A stretch of 64,000 nucleotides of DNA from Rhodobacteraceae bacterium F11138 (lineage in GTDB: Bacteria; Pseudomonadota; Alphaproteobacteria; Rhodobacterales; Rhodobacteraceae): assembly GCA_016521575.1 (NCBI GenBank), contig JAEKDP010000014.1, forward strand, positions 1 through 64,000, given 5' to 3'. The first letter of the stretch is position 1, and each line of letters begins with the position of its first letter. Shown piece after piece: positions 42,602-50,086 of this stretch. The translations under genes were made by a program, and so were the position numbers. The notes under the pieces are model-generated. The model ran no database searches. It saw nothing but the letters and a program-made list of their open reading frames with translations, and had not been told where the DNA came from.

Positions 42602-43528
42602 ATGAGTATTCCCGATTACCAGACATTCATGCTCCCGGTGCTGCGGAAGGCGGCGGGTGGAGAGGTGAAGATCAGTTCCGTCATAGAAGAACTGTCAGAT
42701 GAGTTCGGCCTATCAGAAGACGAGAAGGCCGAACTACTGCCTAGCGGCAAGCAGACTGTGGTGGCCAACCGCATCCACTGGGCGAAGACATACCTCAAGC
42801 AAGCGGGTCTCGTTGACGCGACCCGGAGGGGCCACTTCGTGATCTCCGAACGGGGCCGCGCGGTTTTGGCCGAAAACCCCACCTCCATCGACAACAGCCT
42901 CCTTGAGACGTTCACCGAGTTTCAGGACTTCAAGAACAGGCAGAAAACGCCCAGCGCCGATGGGGGCGGTGAGAGCAAACCGGAAGGGCCACCGCTGGGC
43001 GACAAGCGGACACCTGACGAGGTCATGCGCGAAGCGCACGGGAGTATTGAGGATGCTCTTCGAGGGGAGATGCTTGAGAAGATCAGAGAGGCCTCCCCGG
43101 CCTTCTTCGAGGGTCTCGTCGTCAACCTTCTAGTTGCCATGGGATACGGGGGGTCTGTCACGGATGCCGGTAGGGCATTAGGCCGCTCGGGCGACGGTGG
43201 GATTGACGGTGTGATAGATCAGGACGCCTTGGGTCTGGACCGGGTCTACATCCAAGCGAAGCGATACGCCAACGGCAACAACGTCGGACCCGGTGCCATC
43301 CGCGACTTCTTCGGGAGCCTCGACAGGTTCAAGGCAAGCAAGGGCCTGTTCGTCTCCACGTCGAGCTTCACCAAGGAGGCGGTCGCGACGGCACAGGCCC
43401 TCAGCAAGCGCATCGTCCTAATCGACAGTGAGACGCTCACCAAGCTGATGATTAGATACAACGTCGGTTGCCGTGTCGAAGAGACCCTCTATGTCCGCAA
43501 GCTGGACGAGGACTTCTTCACGGACTGA
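42602..43528 (+). CDS. mrr: Mrr-type restriction endonuclease
   Basis: 308 residues from ATG 42602 (MSIPDYQTFMLPVLRKAAGG). It is a type IV restriction enzyme expected to cut DNA carrying foreign methylation. The N-terminal winged-helix Mrr_N domain (about 5-95) is followed by a linker (110-145) and the PD-(D/E)xK catalytic domain (about 150-290). Catalytic elements are E170 in FFEGLVVNLL, D202 in SGDGGIDGVID and QAK at 218-220 in RVYIQAKRYANG. It appears intact and complete in length. No methylase or partner is nearby. It lies between two tRNA-Leu-end repeats with integrase remnants, so it is island cargo. Confidence 0.9.
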   Translation: MSIPDYQTFMLPVLRKAAGGEVKISSVIEELSDEFGLSEDEKAELLPSGKQTVVANRIHWAKTYLKQAGLVDATRRGHFVISERGRAVLAENPTSIDNSLLETFTEFQDFKNRQKTPSADGGGESKPEGPPLGDKRTPDEVMREAHGSIEDALRGEMLEKIREASPAFFEGLVVNLLVAMGYGGSVTDAGRALGRSGDGGIDGVIDQDALGLDRVYIQAKRYANGNNVGPGAIRDFFGSLDRFKASKGLFVSTSSFTKEAVATAQALSKRIVLIDSETLTKLMIRYNVGCRVEETLYVRKLDEDFFTD

Positions 43529-43681
43529 GGTGCCACTTGACGCCCCCTCTCGGTCCCCTCTAGGTTCAACTTCGCGGGTCCACAAAACGGTCCCGCACAG
43601 GTCCACACTCGGGAAGTGTCGCATCGCCTAAGCCTTTGAGAACGTGGGAATTTGACGGGTTCGATTTTCGGCGACCAAGCA

Positions 43682-43900
43682 TCTCCTGGGCACCATTCAT
43701 CCCTTGTCCTCCCCGATGTACTCAACGAAAACAGGCGAACGCTGCCTACTCGGGTCCACAGGGGTCCACACCATGAGTGTTGCGGTGAAGTTGAGGGGGC
43801 TCTGCGACCCAGGTCAGGGACGCCGGGATTGCCGGCGGCGCGCCCCCTAGGCAGCCATGGAGGCGCTCGGAAAAAGCGAATGGAAGCGGGGGATCAAAGC
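43682..43900 (+). repeat. Direct repeat copy B: duplicated tRNA-Leu 3' end and flank
   Basis: Positions 43682-43695 repeat the tRNA-Leu 3' end TCTCCTGGGCACCA exactly. The following bases match copy A: CTCAACGAAAACAGGC, CGGGTCCACAGGGGTCCACA, then the integrase start. No complete tRNA precedes it; the bases before 43682 keep a T-loop-like GGTTCGA at 43658-43664. This would be the distal attachment site of the Mrr-carrying insertion, or equally the proximal site of a second element. Confidence 0.7.
43773..43900 (+). pseudogene. N-terminal remnant B of a tyrosine recombinase
   Basis: From ATG 43773 the frame reads MSVAVKLRGLCDPGQGRRDC then RRRAP and an in-frame TAG at 43848-43850. Beyond the stop it continues AAMEALGKSEWKRGIKA, which aligns with AAKAALGKGEWKRVP of remnant A. 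The open frame is therefore broken and only about 42 residues are recognisable. It is a second, more decayed copy of the same integrase start. Confidence 0.65.
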
Positions 43901-43999
43901 ACGCTCAGTGCACGTTCATTCGTGCCGCTCGGCGGGATTTTCGCGGCTTCGTCTGTCTCCGCTGCGGTCGCGATCATTGCTGGGAATGTCGGTCTACTG

Positions 44000-44701
44000 T
44001 CAGAGCCTCTCAAGGTCCTTGAGTGCGGCAACAACCCGGTCCGCCATGTGAACGCAGCGTTGACCGTCGAATGGAAAGATCGCCTCGAACCCGCCGCGGG
44101 CTTGTTCTTGCAATGCGGCCTTCAGGCGGCGTCGCGCACGAAACAGCCGTGTTTTCACCGTGATCGGGTTGATTTGCAGTGCCTTTGCGGTTTCGGCGGT
44201 GGTCAACCCTTCGGTTTCACGCAGGATGAAAACCAGCCGCAGGTCGGGCGGAAGGTCGGCGACCGCCTTCTCGGCGAGGGCACGGATCTGCGCCCGACCG
44301 ATGGTTGCCTCGACCGGCTCGCCGTTCTGACCGGGAAAGGCCAGGATGTCGGATACGTTATCTTCGGCCACGGTATCATACACCTTGTTGGGGCGATCGC
44401 GCCGCCGCTTCATTTTTGCGCTGTTGATGGCGATCCGCGTGATCCAGGTTGCAAAGCTCGCCTCCTCTCGGAAACTGTCCAATTTGGCAAAGGCGGCAAG
44501 GTAGGCATCCTGCACCACGTCCTCTGCATCGGCATCGCTGGCAACGATACCCCGGGCAACCCGAAACAGGCGGGGATTCAGCCGGCGGATCAGTTCACGC
44601 ACCGCGGCTTCGCTGCCATCACGCGCACCCCGGACCAGGTCGGCTTCAGGTGTGGTTGCATCGGGCACGGGAGCAGGCTGGTGCTTCAACTGCGTTTTCA
44701 T
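44000..44701 (-). CDS. ECF-type RNA polymerase sigma factor
   Basis: 233 residues from ATG 44701. Sigma-2 region (about 25-95) with RRLNPRLFRVARGIVASDAD and AEDVVQDAYLAAFAKLDSFR; sigma-4 region (about 140-195) with LPPDLRLVFILRETEGLTTA and ETAKALQINPITVKTRLFRA. An extension after 200 contains FPFDGQRCVHMADRVVAAL, with a lone Cys-His pair. No anti-sigma gene is adjacent; upstream in the same operon are a cupredoxin (4-base overlap) and a secreted protein. An ECF-like promoter precedes the operon, which suggests autoregulation. Confidence 0.9.
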   Translation of the reverse strand: MKTQLKHQPAPVPDATTPEADLVRGARDGSEAAVRELIRRLNPRLFRVARGIVASDADAEDVVQDAYLAAFAKLDSFREEASFATWITRIAINSAKMKRRRDRPNKVYDTVAEDNVSDILAFPGQNGEPVEATIGRAQIRALAEKAVADLPPDLRLVFILRETEGLTTAETAKALQINPITVKTRLFRARRRLKAALQEQARGGFEAIFPFDGQRCVHMADRVVAALKDLERL

Positions 44702-45228
44702 GGTCTTTTCTCCATGCCGATGCTGCCATTGGCAAGAATTGCCTCTACCGCCGGAAGTGCTGCAAGAACGTCGGCAGAGACGTCGTCGCGATCCCCGGTG
44801 GGACCTTCCCATTCGGCATCGTCCGGCGTGCCGACAACGATCCTTCCAACCATGGCCGCCATCTCGTGGGGGATGCAATAGTAGTCGTAGACACCCGGCA
44901 CGGTCAGAGTGACCTCAAAGCTCTCGTCGGGGAGCAGAAAGTCGCTGTCCCAAGGCTCGGCTGATCGTGGTATGCGCCGCACCCTGCCGAAGTTCTGCGG
45001 GTGATAGGCGGTCGCGGTATGGCTGTTTCCCGGATCTCGGTTCGTGAACAACAGCGTCGTGTCCGGCGCCACTGCGAGGCCGATCGGGTCGAACCAGATC
45101 CGCTCTCCACGGGCGGTCCCGCGCATTTCGATCTCGACCCTGGTCTGAGCGCCGGCCAGGAACGGGGTCCCGAGGGCAGCGGTCACGCCGCCCCCGAGAA
45201 GTATGGTTCGACGACTGATGCGGGTCAT
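44698..45228 (-). CDS. Tat-exported plastocyanin-like copper protein (cupredoxin)
   Basis: 176 residues with a twin-arginine signal (TRISRRTILLGGGVTAALG, cleavage near LAGA-QT). The mature domain is a cupredoxin fold with a full set of type-1 copper ligands: H70 in GNSHTATAY, then C118, H121 and M126 in YYCIPHEMAAM. It probably acts as a periplasmic electron carrier or copper/redox sensor. It lies between a secreted protein gene (4-base overlap) and the sigma factor gene (4-base overlap), so all three are coupled. Confidence 0.88.
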   Translation of the reverse strand: MTRISRRTILLGGGVTAALGTPFLAGAQTRVEIEMRGTARGERIWFDPIGLAVAPDTTLLFTNRDPGNSHTATAYHPQNFGRVRRIPRSAEPWDSDFLLPDESFEVTLTVPGVYDYYCIPHEMAAMVGRIVVGTPDDAEWEGPTGDRDDVSADVLAALPAVEAILANGSIGMEKRP

Positions 45229-45644
45229 TGCGCAAGCCGTCCTTTTGCATCGGCGTCGTGGAAGAGCACAACATGTGCATGCGGCTTCTCGACGCCCGGA
45301 TGGCCCGCATTGTAGTAGATGTCGACCGAGCTCACCTGGTGAGAGCCGATACCAAGCCCGTCGTAGGAGGTCCCCTCCTGCAGGTCTTCCAGCGGGGTCA
45401 TGTAGATCGTGGCCGACAGCTTGCCGTCATGGTCGTAGGACAGGAACGGGCCTGCCGGCAGGGTTTCGGGGTTGACGAACAGTGTGCCCAATCCCGGGAT
45501 GAACTCGGGAAGCGGCAGCACGTCGCTGACCTGCACGTAAGGCTCACCCGGGGGTGACTGGCGCAAGGCCTCTTCATCATGGGCAATTGCAAGCGTCGCG
45601 GAGGCGAAAACAAGGCTCGAGGCCAACAGGATATGCTTGAACAT
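45225..45644 (-). CDS. Secreted protein of unknown function (possibly DUF5602/TTHB210-like)
   Basis: 139 residues from ATG 45644, with AAAAGGA upstream. A Sec signal peptide (MFKHILLASSLVFASATLAI, cleavage after AIA) precedes a mature protein containing PEFIPGLGTLFVNPETLPAG, FLSYDHDGKLSATIYMTPLE and a C-terminal PGVEKPHAHVVLFHDADA. The form recalls the TTHB210-like DUF5602 family, whose Thermus member is controlled by an ECF sigma system; I hold this assignment weakly. It is the first gene of the operon with the cupredoxin and the ECF sigma factor. Confidence 0.6.
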   Translation of the reverse strand: MFKHILLASSLVFASATLAIAHDEEALRQSPPGEPYVQVSDVLPLPEFIPGLGTLFVNPETLPAGPFLSYDHDGKLSATIYMTPLEDLQEGTSYDGLGIGSHQVSSVDIYYNAGHPGVEKPHAHVVLFHDADAKGRLAQ

Positions 45645-45695
45645 GGTTTGGTCCTTTTCCATTCTGCAACAGGTACGATTTCTCGTCACCTGGCT

Positions 45696-45724
45696 ATTGG
45701 ATGCAGCGAGACCACAAAGGTTCC
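45696..45724 (-). promoter_or_regulatory. ECF-sigma-like promoter of the sigma/cupredoxin operon
   Basis: On the minus strand GGAACC (45724-45719) and TCCAAT (45701-45696) are separated by 17 bases and lie about 50-80 bases before the first gene's start at 45644. GGAAC-type -35 boxes are the hallmark of ECF sigma factors. Since the operon encodes one, autoregulation is likely; this is inference. Confidence 0.55.
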
Positions 45725-45871
45725 CGGAAATCGCAATTTCGGAAAAGCAGAGCCTGGGTAGCCGGATACCACCGAGTACGGCAAACCGAAGCATCCGGAC
45801 ATGACGATGCCCGGACCACCCCGTTGATTGGTGCTATCTCTGCCGTCGTCGTGGAACGAAACGGCGTTTTT

Positions 45872-46873
45872 TCAATGCCCGGGGTTTTCCGGGTCGGCAT
45901 CGGCCGTTCCGCGATCAAAGGCGCGGGCCCAGGCCGTCACGAGATCGCTATCGCCGTTTTTCCGACGCCACTGGCGGATGGCGTTGCGCAGTCCCGCACG
46001 GGCCACGCGCGTCGTTGGTTCGGCCCAGGTTTCAGGTGACTGCCCGGCCTCGAGCGCCGTCCAGACATCGTGCTTCTGTTCGACCTGCCCCTCGGGGCCC
46101 CAGCGTTCGAGAAGCGTCTGGAAATGGTCGAAGGCCTCTGGATCAAACGGCTTGTCCTCGCCCAGACGTCCGCTTACCGGGCTTTTCGGGTGAAAGCCGC
46201 AGCACGGCACCCAGCCATCGGGAATCGGCGCGTTGGCGGAATGGGTGCGATTGGCCCGCAAGAGTTTTGTCAGCACATGGGTATGCGGCCCTTCGGGAGA
46301 AGTGCCGCCGGTGTCGGCTCCGCCGATCATCTGGTAGACTTCGACGCGGCCCAGCCGGGTCAGCGCGACCCGATGCGGGTGCGCCTTGAGAATCGCGCCC
46401 ATCGCCGGATTGTCCGGATCCAGAAGCGAACGCCCCTCCTGCGCCTGAAGAATGTCGATCAGCGCGGTATCCGAAGTCCGGATACAGAAATCCACCTGCG
46501 GCTGGGCAAGCCCCATGTCGAACAGAATGGCATCGCGATCTTCGGGCCGAATGGCGCGCGTGTCCGGCCCCAGCGACGTCAGCACATCGCGCCGGTTCAT
46601 CAACGCCTCGTCCTCGGGCAGGCACAGCGACACGGCCTGGGCCCAGCGATGGGGTTTCGGACTGAGTGTTTCATAGGCAACCGGACGCACACCGTGCAGC
46701 GTGTCGATCCGGATCGCCCCGCGCGAGGTCGTCTGCTCCAGCCCGGTGGCGATCGGCGCGGGCGGGTCCCCGGCGACATGGTGGAATTCGGCAATGGCCC
46801 CGAATGACCCCATGTTCCACCCGGCATCCGGATCATTCATCCCATCGCGCAAAGCTGTCTCAAGATGCGGCAT
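45872..46873 (-). CDS. Protein of unknown function at the end of the B12 operon
   Basis: 333 residues; I do not recognise a characterised family (possibly the uncharacterised DUF6925 group). No signal peptide or membrane segment. Distinct segments are the N-terminal DGMNDPDAGWNMGSFGAIAE, a central glycine-rich GGADTGGTSPEGPHTHVLTK (186-203) with a His-Thr-His, followed by RTHSANAPIPDGWVPCCG with a Cys pair at 224-225. These could bind a metal or a phosphorylated ligand. It overlaps cbiZ by 14 bases and is last in the riboswitch-headed btuBFCD-cbiZ series, so a role in corrinoid metabolism is the natural guess. Confidence 0.65.
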   Translation of the reverse strand: MPHLETALRDGMNDPDAGWNMGSFGAIAEFHHVAGDPPAPIATGLEQTTSRGAIRIDTLHGVRPVAYETLSPKPHRWAQAVSLCLPEDEALMNRRDVLTSLGPDTRAIRPEDRDAILFDMGLAQPQVDFCIRTSDTALIDILQAQEGRSLLDPDNPAMGAILKAHPHRVALTRLGRVEVYQMIGGADTGGTSPEGPHTHVLTKLLRANRTHSANAPIPDGWVPCCGFHPKSPVSGRLGEDKPFDPEAFDHFQTLLERWGPEGQVEQKHDVWTALEAGQSPETWAEPTTRVARAGLRNAIRQWRRKNGDSDLVTAWARAFDRGTADADPENPGH

Positions 46874-47522
46874 CAGTGTTCTCCTTGGTGTTGGTCATCC
46901 ATTGGCGCGCGCCCTGCAGCACGGCGGTGTACACGGCGCGTCCGATGGCTTCTCCGATTTCGGTATGCAGCCCGGCATAGCGGATGTCGCCGGGCGGGCT
47001 GGCGACGGCGACGCAGTCCGTTCCGGTGCCCGTCGCCAGCCCCGACGGCAGCGGCAGGGACGCGTCCAGTATTGCGGCCGTGCGGGCCTGCACGACGATG
47101 CTCATCGCCTCGGGCAGGGCGGTTTGCGTCAATCCGCTGTTCAGGCGCAGCGCCACGTTGACCGTGCCCCAATCCTGCCCCGATCGGTCGACCCGATGGC
47201 CCACGCGTTCGGCATTGGACAACCCGACCGTCGCCACCGCATGGGCTTCGACATTGCCGATCATGGTCTTGTGTTCAGCAAAGAAACGGATGTCGCGCGA
47301 CGTCAGCATGGTGACGGCATCCCGGGCGGCGCGGTGCTGCAGTTCGCCTGCAAGCCAGCCATCGACATCCAGATCGCGAGGCAGGTCGGCATTGCGCACC
47401 TCTCGCCACAGGATGCGCCGCGCGCTGACAACACCCGGACGGTTCAGCGCCCAGCTCAACACCTGCATGCCGCTGCCCAGATCGAATTCCAGCCAGGGCC
47501 GATCCAGGGTCACGCGGCTCAT
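46860..47522 (-). CDS. cbiZ: Adenosylcobinamide amidohydrolase
   Basis: 220 residues of the CbiZ family, which cleaves the side chain of imported cobinamides or pseudo-B12 to give adenosylcobyric acid, so that foreign corrinoids can be rebuilt. Family stretches: PWLEFDLGSGMQVLSWALNR, TMLTSRDIRFFAEHKTMIGN and VATVGLSNAERVG. Within the operon it overlaps the transporter ATPase by 4 bases, which links it to uptake of corrinoids. Cytoplasmic. Confidence 0.88.
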   Translation of the reverse strand: MSRVTLDRPWLEFDLGSGMQVLSWALNRPGVVSARRILWREVRNADLPRDLDVDGWLAGELQHRAARDAVTMLTSRDIRFFAEHKTMIGNVEAHAVATVGLSNAERVGHRVDRSGQDWGTVNVALRLNSGLTQTALPEAMSIVVQARTAAILDASLPLPSGLATGTGTDCVAVASPPGDIRYAGLHTEIGEAIGRAVYTAVLQGARQWMTNTKENTDAAS

Positions 47523-48277
47523 CGAATGACCTCCAGCGGCTGATAGACCGGGCCCTGCTCGGTCTGTTGATACCAGGCCGAGATTCCGAATATCTGCGCC
47601 AGCCGTTGGGGCGTCAGGACGTCCCGCGGAGGGCCATCGGCCACTAGACGGCCCTCGCCCAGCAGGATCAGCCGCGTGCAGTGACGCGCCGCGAGACCGA
47701 GATCATGCAGGGAAACCAGCAAGGACTTCCCCGCCGCGGCCTGTTCGGCGAAGATATCCATCGTCGCGATCTGATGCGCGGGGTCCAGCCCGGCGACAGG
47801 TTCGTCGGCCAGCAGCAGCGGCGTATCCTGCACCAATGCCCGTGCGATCAGGACGCGCGCCTGCTCTCCGCCCGAAAGCCGGGTGGCCGCGCGATGACGC
47901 ATCCCGGTCAGTTTCATCTGCGCCAGCGCGTCATCGACCCGGTCGTGATCCTGCCGCCCGAGGCTTTGCATCGCGGTCAGATGCGGCAGCCGGCCCAGCC
48001 TGACAACGGATTCCACCGTGACCGGCCATGCGATTTCCCGCGCCTGGGGCATCCAGGCGGCATGTCTGGCGCGCGCATTTTCCGGCAAGGCGGCAAGCGA
48101 GCTGTGGCCGTCGAAAGGGATCAACCCCAAAGCGGCGCGCATCAGCGTGGTCTTGCCGCTTCCGTTGGGGCCGATCAGACCCACCAGTTCCCCGGCACCG
48201 ATGCTGAAGGATATGTCGCGGAACACATCGCGCCCGCGCAACGACACCGAAAGCCGGTCGATGGACAGCAGTCTCAT
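47519..48277 (-). CDS. btuD: Vitamin B12 ABC transporter, ATP-binding protein
   Basis: 252 residues of the FecE/BtuD type. Walker A GPNGSGKTT at 36-44, signature LSGGEQARVLIARAL, Walker B LLLADEPVAGLD and the switch His in VSLHDLGLAARHC. It drives corrinoid import through BtuC. It overlaps btuC and cbiZ by 4 bases each. The assignment to B12 rather than iron rests on the upstream cobalamin riboswitch and on cbiZ. Confidence 0.88.
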   Translation of the reverse strand: MRLLSIDRLSVSLRGRDVFRDISFSIGAGELVGLIGPNGSGKTTLMRAALGLIPFDGHSSLAALPENARARHAAWMPQAREIAWPVTVESVVRLGRLPHLTAMQSLGRQDHDRVDDALAQMKLTGMRHRAATRLSGGEQARVLIARALVQDTPLLLADEPVAGLDPAHQIATMDIFAEQAAAGKSLLVSLHDLGLAARHCTRLILLGEGRLVADGPPRDVLTPQRLAQIFGISAWYQQTEQGPVYQPLEVIR

Positions 48278-49257
48278 ATCCGCTCCTTTCGCAGCTTCAG
48301 GATCAGATGCAGAAACAGCGGCGCACCGACCAGCGCGGTCAGAACGCCAAGCTTCAGATCGCGCGCGGGCAGAATGATGCGCACCGCGATATCCGCTGTC
48401 AGCAGCATGATCGCACCGCCAAGGGCCGAGGCCCAGAGCAACCGCGAGGGATGCGCGCCGACAAGCGGGCGCAGGATGTGGGGCACGACCAGCCCGACAA
48501 ACCCGATGGCACCGGCAACGGCGGTCCCCGCGCCGATCACACAGGCTGTCCCCACCACCAGCTGCAACCGCAAACGGGAAAGTCGGATGCCCATGGCGCG
48601 GGCGGCATCCTCGCCCAGTGTCAGCGCGTCCAGCCCGCGGCCAAGCGTGCCAAGAAGGAACCAGCCGACCACGGTGAACGGCAACGCCAGCCAGACATGA
48701 AGCATCGAGCGATCCGCCAGCGATCCCATCATCCAGAACACGATTTCATTTGCGGCGAACGGGTTCGGCGACAGGTTCAACACCAGCGACATCAGCGCCG
48801 CCGCAAGCGCCGAGACGGCGATCCCCGCAAGAATCAGCGTCAGCGACGTGCCGCGCGGCCCGGCCAGCGCCATCACCAGCAACACCCCCAGCAGCGCGCC
48901 GATCAAGGCGGCGACGGGCAAACCAAGGGCAAAGGTAGCCGACAGGCCGGTATGAATGGCCAGCACCGCGCCAAGCGCCGCAGTCCCGGATACGCCGACC
49001 AGGCCGGGTTCTGCCAGCGGGTTGCGCAGATATCCCTGCATTGCGGCCCCTGCCAGCCCCAGACTCGCCCCGATGATCAGCGCAAGCAAGGCCCGCGGCA
49101 GCCGGATTTCCCGCATGACCAGGGCAAGCGGATCGGCGGGGCCGACAAACAGCGCGCTCAGGCTTTCGCGGATGCCAATGTCCGCCGGACCTGTCAGCAG
49201 CGAGGCTACGAACAAGCCCGCCGTGGCCAGACCAAGCAAAAGCGACAGGCGGCTCAT
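48274..49257 (-). CDS. btuC: Vitamin B12 ABC transporter, permease (FecCD family)
   Basis: 327 residues from ATG 49257, with 9-10 membrane helices. FecCD/BtuC features: MREIRLPRALLALIIGASLG, GAAMQGYLRNPLAEPGLVGV and FVGLVVPHILRPLVGAHPSR. It forms the inner-membrane channel of the corrinoid importer. Overlaps btuF by 4 bases and btuD by 4 bases. Confidence 0.9.
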   Translation of the reverse strand: MSRLSLLLGLATAGLFVASLLTGPADIGIRESLSALFVGPADPLALVMREIRLPRALLALIIGASLGLAGAAMQGYLRNPLAEPGLVGVSGTAALGAVLAIHTGLSATFALGLPVAALIGALLGVLLVMALAGPRGTSLTLILAGIAVSALAAALMSLVLNLSPNPFAANEIVFWMMGSLADRSMLHVWLALPFTVVGWFLLGTLGRGLDALTLGEDAARAMGIRLSRLRLQLVVGTACVIGAGTAVAGAIGFVGLVVPHILRPLVGAHPSRLLWASALGGAIMLLTADIAVRIILPARDLKLGVLTALVGAPLFLHLILKLRKERI

Positions 49258-50084
49258 TGCTCTGTTCCGGTCAGGGCTTTGCGGGCCGTCGCAAGCCCCT
49301 GAATCGCCCGCAGAACATAGGGGGTGCCGCAAACCCAGTCGTGGTCGGTCATGGTGGCCCCCGCCAGATCGGCACGCAGCGCCTGCACCACCGGATGGTC
49401 CAGTATGCCTTCGGATCGCGATGCGCCGGGATAGGGACGTGCGGAGATCACGATCTCGGGGTCGCTCAGGGCCAGCACCTCAAGCGGAAGCTTCTGCCCC
49501 GCCATATATCCCATTTCGCTGGCGGCATTGGCAAACCCCGCCGCCAGCAGGATCTGACCGGCCAGCGTGTTGTCACCGGACGTATAGCCGTTCGCATAAT
49601 ACAGCACCGCGCGGGGCGCGCGGTCGATGTTCGTGGCCAGGGCCGCGAGCCCTGCATCAAAATCCGCAACCATGCGTGCCGCTGCCTCTTGCCGTTGCAA
49701 CACCTGTCCCATCTGCGTGATGCGCGCGGTCACGTCGCTTAGCGAATTGCTGGGATCGAACACCGCGACCGGAACCCCAAGCCGCCGCAGCATATCCACC
49801 GTGGCGCGCGTCGAATAGGCCCCCGCAATCACCAGATCCGGCTGCATGAGATAGATTTCTTCGGCCAGCCCGTGATTGACAACATAGCGTTCAGCTTCCT
49901 GCGTCATCGCCGAGGCGCGCGGATCACGGGCCAGATACGACACCGAATAAAGCTGATCCGGCGCGGCCAGCAGCATGGCCAGCTGATCCGTGCACAGATT
50001 CATCGACACCACGCGCGCCGGCTGAGCCATGGCAATCTCGGCCCAGCCGATCAAAGCGCCGAGTGCAAGGAACCCCGCGCGCAT
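49254..50084 (-). CDS. btuF: Vitamin B12 ABC transporter, periplasmic binding protein
   Basis: 276 residues with a Sec signal peptide (MRAGFLALGALIGWAEIAMA). TroA/BtuF-type binding protein with ARVVSMNLCTDQLAMLLAAP at the mature N-terminus, MQPDLVIAGAYSTRATVDML, and KLPLEVLALSDPEIVISARP. It captures the corrinoid delivered by the outer-membrane receptor. It lies 2 bases after the btuB stop and overlaps btuC. Confidence 0.88.
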   Translation of the reverse strand: MRAGFLALGALIGWAEIAMAQPARVVSMNLCTDQLAMLLAAPDQLYSVSYLARDPRASAMTQEAERYVVNHGLAEEIYLMQPDLVIAGAYSTRATVDMLRRLGVPVAVFDPSNSLSDVTARITQMGQVLQRQEAAARMVADFDAGLAALATNIDRAPRAVLYYANGYTSGDNTLAGQILLAAGFANAASEMGYMAGQKLPLEVLALSDPEIVISARPYPGASRSEGILDHPVVQALRADLAGATMTDHDWVCGTPYVLRAIQGLATARKALTGTEQ

Positions 50085-50086
50085 CC

